Positions 1-4,594 of a stretch of DNA of 7,706 nt are shown here, in pieces (the stretch's first letter is position 1; each line of letters starts with the position of its first letter). The stretch covers positions 1-7,706 of the forward strand of contig JABFSB010000385.1 in NCBI GenBank assembly GCA_013140875.1, in the 5' to 3' direction. Source of the DNA: Acidobacteriota bacterium. GTDB lineage: Bacteria > Acidobacteriota > Blastocatellia > Pyrinomonadales > Pyrinomonadaceae. The position numbers were made by a program, and so were the translations under genes. The notes under the pieces are model-generated. The model was not told where the DNA came from and searched no databases. It was given only the letters and a program-made list of their open reading frames with translations.

Positions 1-461
1 AGATTATGCCGCCGACCTTCATTGAAACCAGTGCTAAAAATTTCGACATCTATTTACAGCTTGGAAATTGGGCAAAGAAGGACAAAACAGGCGTCTGTTT
101 TGAATCTTCGGGAAAGCTCACTCTGCCGAACGGGGCTAAACGTGTGCCGGATGCAGCGTGGATACTAAAAGACCGATATTATGCATTCTCAAAATCCGAG
201 CGATCGAAAAAGTTCATAAAAATCGCCCCCGACTTTGTGATCGAACTTCGTTCTGATTCCGACCGGCTGCCGAGGCTGCGCAAAAAGATGGAAGAGTATA
301 TCGAAAACGGCGTGCGGCTCGGTTGGCTGATCGATCCTCTTGAAGAAAAGGTCCACATCTATCGCGAAAATGGGTCGGTCGAGATTCTCGAAAACCCGAA
401 ATTCGTCTCCGGCGAGGACGTTCTGCCGAAATTCAAGCTCGATCTTGCGGAGATTTTTTAG
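1..461 (+). CDS. Uma2-family (DUF820) PD-(D/E)xK-like protein, 5' end missing
   Basis: The frame is open to the window edge. The first visible Met (position 6) lies in the segment that in Uma2 proteins follows the ELxxG strand (xMPPTxxxTxxxN), so the true start is upstream and about 30-50 residues are missing. Counting from that Met, the visible hallmarks are RVPDAAW (D49), IAPDFVIE (D76, E80), KKMEEY (K93/K94), and NGVRLGWLIDP followed by a VHIYR strand. These fit the restriction-endonuclease-like core with its acidic residues and lysine. The family is very widespread and often multicopy in Cyanobacteria, Chloroflexota and Acidobacteriota. Nuclease activity is assumed from the fold, and the biological role is unknown. 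No partner gene is visible. The family call is firm and the function is not. Confidence 0.88.
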   Translation, partial: IMPPTFIETSAKNFDIYLQLGNWAKKDKTGVCFESSGKLTLPNGAKRVPDAAWILKDRYYAFSKSERSKKFIKIAPDFVIELRSDSDRLPRLRKKMEEYIENGVRLGWLIDPLEEKVHIYRENGSVEILENPKFVSGEDVLPKFKLDLAEIF

Positions 462-500
462 TCCGAAGGGCCGACCATGTTTAAAACGAGAACTAAAGCA

Positions 501-570
501 CATGCCGCGCCTACGGAGCTTTATGACATTGGTCGTTTCATGCTACAAACATTCCGCTCCTAACGGAGCT
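501..570. repeat. Tandem pair of GC-rich hairpin repeats, 50-bp period
   Basis: Two related 20-21 nt segments, 501-520 and 550-570, end in the same ACGGAGCT exactly 50 bp apart and agree at nearly every position (CAT, a variable base, CCGC, CCT, ACGGAGCT). Each folds on itself. The second has a perfect GCTCC (556-560) / GGAGC (565-569) stem with a 4-nt loop. The first has GCGCC (507-511) / GGAGC (515-519) with one mismatch. The reverse-strand motif (GCTCCGTTAGGAGCG followed by an AATGTTTG tail) resembles a dispersed repeat I associate with acidobacterial and related genomes; that is recollection only. It lies between the Uma2 gene and the secreted-protein gene and has no T-tract. Confidence 0.6.
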
Positions 571-599
571 TAGATCAAATCCAACCTTCAGACATCTCT

Positions 600-628
600 T
601 TGATTTTTGCCGCCGAATAATTTGAAAT
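600..628 (+). promoter_or_regulatory. Possible sigma-70-type promoter for the secreted tandem-domain gene
   Basis: TTGATT at 600-605 and TGAAAT at 623-628 are separated by 17 bp. Each matches the housekeeping consensus at four of six positions. A transcript starting near 635 would have a leader of about 27 nt before the ATG at 662. This is a weak call: matches of this quality occur by chance in AT-rich intergenic DNA. Confidence 0.25.
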
Positions 629-661
629 TAGCATAGCCGTGTAGATTAGGATGTGATCCCT

Positions 662-1336
662 ATGTTCAAAGGTTTTGTCATTCTTGCTTTTTTAGTTTTG
701 CTTTTCGTTCGCCCAACCGCGTTCTCGCAGGCGCCGGAGACTGGTCCGGAAATTAAGAAAGAGGCCGAGTTGGCTGATTCATTTGGGCGAACAACGAACG
801 GCATGATCCGATCTGTTTTGGATACCTTTATGGCTGATCTATATAGGCGTGAGAAAGGAACGAGAGGAGTCATTGTAACCTATGGCACCGTTCGCGAGAT
901 CGAGGCTCGAAAGCGGCTTATCAGTAATCATTTCTTATTTAGGAACGTCGACAAAACGTTGGTGACATATGTTCGAGGCGGTAATGTCAGCGAGTTCAGG
1001 ACCGACCTTTGGATCGTGCCAAACGGAGCAAGCGAGCCAAACCTGCCGCCTGAAGCCTTTATTGTCGAGGAACTAGGAAAAGCTACCAAAGCCAAATTTG
1101 TTGCGATGATAAAGCGGGTTTTCCGGGAAGTCGCTAATAATCCAAGCTATCAAACCTACATAATCAACTACGGCACGAATGCGGAGATTGCTCGGCGTGA
1201 AAAATGGATCACACGAGAGATAGTCTTTCGACACTATGACCGATCACGTATCACTCTGGTTCGAGGTGGTAAAAAGAGCGGTCCGCGAACGGTTGCTTGG
1301 TTAGCGCCGCCTGGAGCGGCAAACCCGGCTCCGTAA
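662..1336 (+). CDS. Secreted protein with two copies of an unrecognised ~90-aa domain
   Basis: This predicted exported protein has 224 residues. The N-terminus (Met, Lys, hydrophobic run 5-16, then RPTAFSQAPE) is a Sec signal peptide with likely cleavage near 20-22. The mature part is an internal duplication. Copy 1 spans about 36-126 and copy 2 about 135-222. Both carry the pattern YGTxxEIxxR, an Ile, FRxxD, VRGG, a Thr then Trp, and PxGA ending in a Pro. I do not recognise the domain; the alternation of a charged helix and short strands suggests an alpha/beta fold. I chose ATG 662 because an AGG (648-650) lies 11 nt upstream. A GTG at 653 is in frame but only 2 nt from that AGG; an in-frame TAG at 647-649 bounds the choice. 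The small helical gene follows after 2 nt, suggesting coupled translation. Confidence 0.8.
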   Translation: MFKGFVILAFLVLLFVRPTAFSQAPETGPEIKKEAELADSFGRTTNGMIRSVLDTFMADLYRREKGTRGVIVTYGTVREIEARKRLISNHFLFRNVDKTLVTYVRGGNVSEFRTDLWIVPNGASEPNLPPEAFIVEELGKATKAKFVAMIKRVFREVANNPSYQTYIINYGTNAEIARREKWITREIVFRHYDRSRITLVRGGKKSGPRTVAWLAPPGAANPAP

Positions 1337-1338
1337 AC

Positions 1339-1626
1339 ATGAACGTAGCTCAAATCAATATGGAAGAACTCGACATAGATTTGCCGAACGCAAAGCTGGC
1401 GTACACGATAATTCAATCTCTGCTGCAAGGGCACGAGGCGCTGAGCGATCTGCTTGTGGTGATGGCGCATGCACTGGACGAAGACGTGACCAAGGCGTTG
1501 ACGGCGACGAACGAGTGGCAGAATTATCTGGAATCGAAGCGGAATCTGGAGAATACGAAGTTGCAGATAGAGAAATTTACTGAAGAGCTTAGAAAAATGG
1601 ATAACGGAGCCGGTGAAAATGGATAG
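1339..1626 (+). CDS. Small helical protein with a repeat-derived C-terminus
   Basis: I do not recognise this 95-residue protein. It has no signal peptide or membrane segment. Residues 17-48 form a Leu/Ala/Val-rich amphipathic helix. Residues 58-86 are charged with Leu and Ile at coiled-coil-like spacing (ESKRNLENTKLQIEKF). The last nine residues (MDNGAGENG, 87-95) and the TAG stop are encoded by a truncated copy of the 40-bp repeat that follows, so the original C-terminus may have been replaced. I chose ATG 1339 because it lies 2 nt after the previous stop, which suits termination-reinitiation; there is no clear Shine-Dalgarno sequence. An alternative is ATG 1360. A longer reading from TTG 1297 overlaps the upstream gene and is less likely. 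Whether it is expressed is uncertain. Confidence 0.6.
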   Translation: MNVAQINMEELDIDLPNAKLAYTIIQSLLQGHEALSDLLVVMAHALDEDVTKALTATNEWQNYLESKRNLENTKLQIEKFTEELRKMDNGAGENG

Positions 1627-1780
1627 CGGATAGTGGACAATGGACAATGCTTCGGAAAATGGATAGCGGATAGTGGACAATGGACAATGCTTCGGAAAAT
1701 GGATAGCGGATAGTGGACAATGGACAATGCTTCGGAAAATGGATAACGGATAGTGGACAATGGACAATGATCGAGAAAAT
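1599..1780 (+). repeat. Tandem 40-bp repeat array built from 7-mers
   Basis: Three identical 40-bp units start at 1621, 1661 and 1701. A fourth at 1741-1780 differs at five positions. A truncated 22-nt copy (1599-1620) precedes them. Each full unit is four heptamers of the pattern GGAYARY (two GGATAGY-type, then two GGACAAT) plus the 12-nt spacer GCTTCGGAAAAT. The truncated copy encodes the C-terminus and stop of the small helical protein. The last copy contains the start codon of the four-helix-bundle gene. The array has no unique spacers, so it is not a CRISPR. It resembles in style the short tandemly repeated repetitive (heptamer) sequences known from cyanobacteria, but I do not claim homology. 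Perfect identity of three units indicates recent amplification. Confidence 0.95.
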
Positions 1781-2119
1781 CCCCTGAAGATCAAGTCTTA
1801 CGCGTTCGCATTGCGAAGCGTAAAGCTATACCGATACTTGTGCGAACAGAACAAAGAATATGTGTTGTCGAAACAGCTACTGCGTTCCGCTACTTCGGTG
1901 GGAGCAAACATTGCTGAGGCAAACCAGGCTCAATCGAAAGCGGATTTTGTCCATAAATTGTCTATATCTTTGAAAGAGGCTGTAGAAACAGAGTACTGGT
2001 TGAACTTGCTAAAGGATTCTGAGTATCTATCGGAAACTCAATTTGATTCATTGATTGAAGATTGCAACGAGTTGATTCGAATGTTGACGGCATCGATCAA
2101 AACCGCGAAGCGAGCCTAG
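1760..2119 (+). CDS. Four-helix-bundle protein (S23 / TIGR02436 family)
   Basis: This 119-residue protein matches the family length. Diagnostic segments are SYAFALRSVKLYRYL (helix 1), SKQLLRSATSVGANIAEA (helix 2), KADFVHKLSISLKEAVETEYW (helix 3) and a final helix through CNELIRMLTASIKT. The family includes the proteins encoded in intervening sequences of some 23S rRNA genes and is related in fold to Avd of diversity-generating retroelements. Free-standing copies such as this have no established function. The ATG at 1760 lies inside the fourth 40-bp repeat unit, with a GGA (1748-1750) 9 nt upstream, so the first seven codons (MDNDREN) are repeat-derived. An inverted heptamer set begins 3 nt after the stop. 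No reverse transcriptase, template repeat or rRNA is visible, so neither retroelement nor intron context is supported. Confidence 0.93.
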   Translation: MDNDRENPLKIKSYAFALRSVKLYRYLCEQNKEYVLSKQLLRSATSVGANIAEANQAQSKADFVHKLSISLKEAVETEYWLNLLKDSEYLSETQFDSLIEDCNELIRMLTASIKTAKRA

Positions 2120-2133
2120 AGGATTGTCCATTG
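2118..2133 (+). promoter_or_regulatory. Ribosome binding site that decides the start of the YpdA-like gene
   Basis: AGAGGA at 2118-2123 overlaps the TAG stop (2117-2119) of the four-helix-bundle gene and is followed after 7 nt by TTG (2131-2133), in frame with the reductase. No in-frame ATG or GTG lies between the end of the bundle gene and the conserved YDLLIIGAGPAG. This spacing makes TTG 2131 the best start. The geometry suggests translational coupling to the bundle gene. Confidence 0.5.
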
Positions 2134-2157
2134 TCCACTGTCCACTATCCACTATCC
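2123..2157 (-). repeat. Inverted set of five heptamers downstream of the four-helix-bundle gene
   Basis: Read on the minus strand, these 35 bases are exactly five heptamers: two GGATAGT, one GGACAGT, two GGACAAT. They are the same family as the 1599-1780 array, in opposite orientation. Aligned with 1741-1768, 25 of 28 positions agree. The conserved border, AAAT before the first GGATA, is also shared in part (plus-strand CCATTT at 2156-2161). The four-helix-bundle gene is therefore bracketed by inverted repeats. The set is read through as the N-terminal codons of the downstream reductase. Confidence 0.9.
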
Positions 2158-3186
2158 ATTTACGACCTACTGATCATCGGAGCGGGACCGGCGGGGATTG
2201 CGGCGGCGTATGAGTCTAAGAAGGCGGGGCTTGAGTATGTCGTGATCGAAAAGGGACTGATCGGAAATACGGTTTATAACTATCCGGTCGGGCTGACGGT
2301 TTTTTCTACGACGAACGAGTTGGAATTTAATGACGGCGATCTTAAACCCGCGAGGGAAAAGCCTACGCGGGAGGAGCTGCTTTCTTATTATGTTCGGTTT
2401 GTTTTGGATAATGAGCTGAATGTGAGGACGGAAGAAGCGGTTTTGGAAGTGCGGAAAGAAGAGTTTCCCGCAAAGACGCAAAGACGCGAAGACGAAGGCG
2501 AAGCTGATTTCAAAGTCGTCTCCGATAAAGGCGAGTACTTAGCCCGGAACGTCCTATTTGCTATAGGAGCGATGGATTACCCGCGAAAGCTGAATGTTCC
2601 CGGCGAAGATCTGCAGAAGGTGAGCGACCATTTTCATGAGACTTATCCGTGGGTGAAAAAGCACGCGTTGATCGTCGGCGGTGGAAACTCGGCGGGCGAG
2701 GCGGCTTTGTTTTTGGCGCAGGAAGGGGCCGAGACTACGCTGGCGATCTTTCGTGCGGATTGGGAGAACAACGATCCGAAACAGGGCTGTATAAAATATT
2801 GGGTGAAGCAGCCGCTTGAAGAGGAGCTGAATGAGCATTGTCTTAAATTATTTTTCTTAGGCAAGGTCGTTGAGATCAGAGAGAAAGAAGTCGAGCTTGA
2901 AAGTGAAAACGGTGATCGGGTTGTTATCGAGAACGATGTCGTTTTTGTGCTGATCGGGTCGGACGCCGATCTGACGATGATGAAGGATCTTGGCGTTGAA
3001 ACCGAAACCGGAAAGGCCGGCGAGGTCCCTGTTTACGATCCTGAAACGTTTGAGACGAACGTGCCAGGTATTTATGTTGCGGGACATTTCACTCACCAAC
3101 GTCATATCAAAGGCGCGATCGACGCAGCGAAGACTCTGGTCCCAAAACTTGCCGAAAAGCAAAAGGGTGCGAAGATTTCTGCCTGA
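2131..3186 (+). CDS. ypdA: YpdA-like FAD/NAD(P)H-dependent disulfide reductase
   Basis: This is a two-dinucleotide-binding-domain flavoprotein of the TrxR/YpdA type, 351 residues from TTG 2131. Visible features are IIGAGPAG (FAD, about 15-22), the family signature EKG with YNYP and FSTTNELE (about 40-65), VGGGNSAGEA (NADPH, about 182-191), and a C-terminal FAD-contacting NVPGIYVAGHF (about 310-320) followed by GAIDAAK. There is no CxxC, so it is not a thioredoxin reductase. YpdA/Bdr of Firmicutes reduces bacillithiol disulfide with NADPH in the cytoplasm. The residue matching Cys14 of the Staphylococcus enzyme (GGGPCG) is Ala here, so the substrate is uncertain. The first ten residues come from the inverted heptamer repeat. 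Residues about 112-124 are an in-frame short-repeat insertion. A start at TTG 2062 or at ATT 2158 is possible. Confidence 0.85.
   Translation: MSTVHYPLSIYDLLIIGAGPAGIAAAYESKKAGLEYVVIEKGLIGNTVYNYPVGLTVFSTTNELEFNDGDLKPAREKPTREELLSYYVRFVLDNELNVRTEEAVLEVRKEEFPAKTQRREDEGEADFKVVSDKGEYLARNVLFAIGAMDYPRKLNVPGEDLQKVSDHFHETYPWVKKHALIVGGGNSAGEAALFLAQEGAETTLAIFRADWENNDPKQGCIKYWVKQPLEEELNEHCLKLFFLGKVVEIREKEVELESENGDRVVIENDVVFVLIGSDADLTMMKDLGVETETGKAGEVPVYDPETFETNVPGIYVAGHFTHQRHIKGAIDAAKTLVPKLAEKQKGAKISA
2469..2503 (+). repeat. In-frame 8-mer repeat inside the YpdA-like gene
   Basis: Three consecutive octamers (CGCAAAGA at 2469 and 2477, CGCGAAGA at 2485) are followed by a degenerate CGAAGG/CGAAG tail. In the gene frame they read PAKTQRRE and then an acidic DEGE stretch, between a strand ending VRKEEF and the next beginning ADFKVV. 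Tracts of the form CGCAAAGACGCAAAG that translate to AKTQRRE-like peptides are, from memory, a common dispersed repeat in several environmental phyla. It sits at a predicted surface loop and keeps the frame. Confidence 0.75.
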
Positions 3187-3190
3187 CCTA

Positions 3191-3227
3191 TCGTCGGACC
3201 GCAAGCGTCCCGCTTGCGGTCCGACGA
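3191..3227. repeat. Perfect 17-bp palindrome with 3-nt loop between convergent genes
   Basis: The arms 3191-3207 and 3211-3227 are perfectly complementary (centre GCAAGCG, TCC, CGCTTGC). The left arm starts 4 nt after the reductase stop. It folds into a very stable GC-rich hairpin on either strand but has no T-tract on the plus side, only GGAAAAG. It may act as a transcript-end stabiliser or weak terminator for the reductase. Its core resembles a dispersed palindrome seen in many bacterial genomes (recollection, unverified). Confidence 0.9.
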
Positions 3228-3229
3228 GG

Positions 3230-3262
3230 AAAAGCGGCGGCCGGGATTATCCGAACCGCCGC
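3230..3262 (-). terminator. Rho-independent terminator of the LolA-like gene
   Basis: Read on the minus strand, GCGGCGG (3262-3256) pairs with CCGCCGC (3240-3234), and an inner CGG/CCG stem lies inside the loop. TTTT (3233-3230) follows immediately. It lies 27 nt downstream of the stop of the minus-strand gene. The T-run is short, so efficiency is uncertain. Confidence 0.6.
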
Positions 3263-3289
3263 ATTCTTATGTCGCAAATCAAGCGAAAC

Positions 3290-4396
3290 CTACTGTCCGT
3301 CCGCTTTCTTTGTTCTCACGAAAACTTTTTGATCTGCAAATCGGTCGGCGATATTCGCGGGGTTTATGTCATAAGAAGTCACATCAAATACGTCACGAAC
3401 ATTTCCACCGACGCTGGTCGTCCATTTGTAGGGTAACTGAACTCCGCCGACGGCGCGGTAGTCAGAGAACTTGACAAGATTCTCGACCGATTCCATTTCG
3501 GCGTCGATCTTTTTGGTGAAGGTGACGTGGTCGCGAGCCGCTTCGCCAGCCGGAGCATCACTTTTCGTGAATTTCATTATCTTCGGCATTCCCATTCCGC
3601 GATAGCTCATCGCAACCGGCAGATTGTTCGATTTTCCGATGAACAGTTTATAGTTCGCACCGCCGAATTCGGCATTGATCACGTTAACGGCTGTGCCGTC
3701 GATATCACTTTCGCCGACAAACGTGTAGTTGACATCGATGCCTTCGGGTGCGGTCATCAGCAGGGCAAGCGAAAGGCGAAGCAGTTCGTTATGCTTCATC
3801 CCGCTATGTGCCTGCGGGCCGGGATGGGCCGAACGCTCGATCACGACGTGCTTGTCTTCGCCTTCCTTCGATGTCCATACGCCTGCTTCGCCGCCTTCGA
3901 TTTTGCGAACGATCACTTTCTTACCGTCCTCGCTGGTGAACGTGGCGTCGCCGTCGGCCGGAATGCGTTCCCTGATAACGATCTTCTTGCCATCGGCAGT
4001 CGTAAATTCGCCGTTGCCAGGCGTCTTCGCCGCATCGTCTTTGCTTACGATTACGACCTCGTGGTTCTCCGAAACAACTTTTGCACCGGTGCCGTTGTCA
4101 TTGCCGATCTTGATCTTCTGTAAAAGCTTGTCGGGAAACTGCAACGCGATCTCGGTCTCGCCGGGTTCCGAACGTTCCGCATTGTCGACCTTGAAAGTAT
4201 GGACCGTACGGCCCGTGATGACCATGCTGCGGACCTGGGCTAATGCTGCATCGCCGCCTAAGGCCGTGCGAGTTTTGCGGACGATCTCCAATGCTTTCTC
4301 ATCGGATTTGAACTTTGCCCCGACATGATCTGCCAACGAGCCCAAACCTACGAAAAAGACCGAAATGGATAAAACTGAAATGATAAATCGCTTCAT
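3290..4396 (-). CDS. Secreted LolA-like protein of unknown role with three short internal repeats
   Basis: This 368-residue exported protein has a signal peptide: MKRF, hydrophobic run 5-22, then ADHVGAKF. The start is ATG at 4396, with GGAG 9 nt upstream (plus-strand CTCC 4406-4409). Residues 33-60 (ALEIVRKTRTALGG and a strand) and the C-terminal half (FVGESDIDGTAVNVI, LFIGKSNNLPVAMSY, VKFSDYRAVGGVQLPYKW, DVTSYDINPANIADRF) resemble the LolA/LolB-like beta-sheet proteins often annotated in acidobacteria as outer-membrane lipoprotein-sorting-like. There is no lipobox cysteine. Residues 131-190 contain three 21-22-residue repeats starting at F131, F153 and W174 (FTxxDGKKxxxR pattern, weaker in the third). 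The gene is convergent with the reductase and divergent from the histidine kinase. The fold is inferred and the function unknown. Confidence 0.75.
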   Translation of the reverse strand: MKRFIISVLSISVFFVGLGSLADHVGAKFKSDEKALEIVRKTRTALGGDAALAQVRSMVITGRTVHTFKVDNAERSEPGETEIALQFPDKLLQKIKIGNDNGTGAKVVSENHEVVIVSKDDAAKTPGNGEFTTADGKKIVIRERIPADGDATFTSEDGKKVIVRKIEGGEAGVWTSKEGEDKHVVIERSAHPGPQAHSGMKHNELLRLSLALLMTAPEGIDVNYTFVGESDIDGTAVNVINAEFGGANYKLFIGKSNNLPVAMSYRGMGMPKIMKFTKSDAPAGEAARDHVTFTKKIDAEMESVENLVKFSDYRAVGGVQLPYKWTTSVGGNVRDVFDVTSYDINPANIADRFADQKVFVRTKKADGQ

Positions 4397-4594
4397 AATG
4401 TTACTCTCCGTTTGATTTTAGACTATTCCTGACGGCCGTAACAGCGAGTGATCCGCCGTCGCTGCTGTTTTGACATTCCAAAGTATCGCCGTGTTTTGTG
4501 CCTCGATGGTTAAGACAAAGCAAAGAGTTTGTTAAGAATGTAAAATGTCGCTTAAAACCATTTACAACCGAAAGGCAAAAAATAGAGAATACGG
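4397..4594. promoter_or_regulatory. Divergent control region between the LolA-like gene and the histidine kinase
   Basis: This 198-bp non-coding gap must hold promoters for both directions. TTGACA at 4470-4475 is a perfect -35 hexamer toward the kinase, but no good -10 lies 16-18 bp downstream. Three TTAARA hexamers in the same orientation start at 4510, 4532 and 4552, spaced 22 and 20 bp, about two helical turns each; this is compatible with a direct-repeat operator. TAAAAT (minus strand, 4420-4415) is a possible -10 for the LolA-like gene without a matching -35. A small hairpin can form from CAGCGA (4442-4447) and TCGCTG (4459-4464). All of these are pattern-level suggestions. Confidence 0.4.

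Noticed and set aside
189..503. Minus-strand open frame opposite the Uma2 gene
   Set aside because: It is antisense to a well-supported family member and has no family features of its own.
1297..1338. TTG start extending the small helical protein upstream
   Set aside because: It would overlap the end of the secreted-protein gene by 40 bp and adds residues of no helical character; ATG 1339 just after that stop is more plausible.
1621..1780. CRISPR array
   Set aside because: The 40-bp units abut directly with no unique spacers, and no cas gene is present.
1234..1794. Long open frame on the minus strand with a Pro-Leu-Ser/His-Tyr-Pro repeat
   Set aside because: It is the translation of the 40-bp tandem repeat and the antisense of three real genes; its composition is low-complexity and it has no plausible start signal.
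1760..2119. Avd component of a diversity-generating retroelement or rRNA intervening sequence
   Set aside because: No reverse transcriptase, template/variable repeat pair or 23S rRNA sequence is in the window; only the protein family is shared.
2131..3186. Thioredoxin reductase
   Set aside because: There is no CxxC redox pair between the NADPH-domain motifs, and the EKG/YNYP/FSTTNELE signature points to the YpdA-type group.
3527..4328. Two overlapping plus-strand open frames of nearly 200 codons
   Set aside because: They are antisense to the LolA-like gene, which has a signal peptide, ribosome binding site and terminator; the plus frames show no recognisable protein features.
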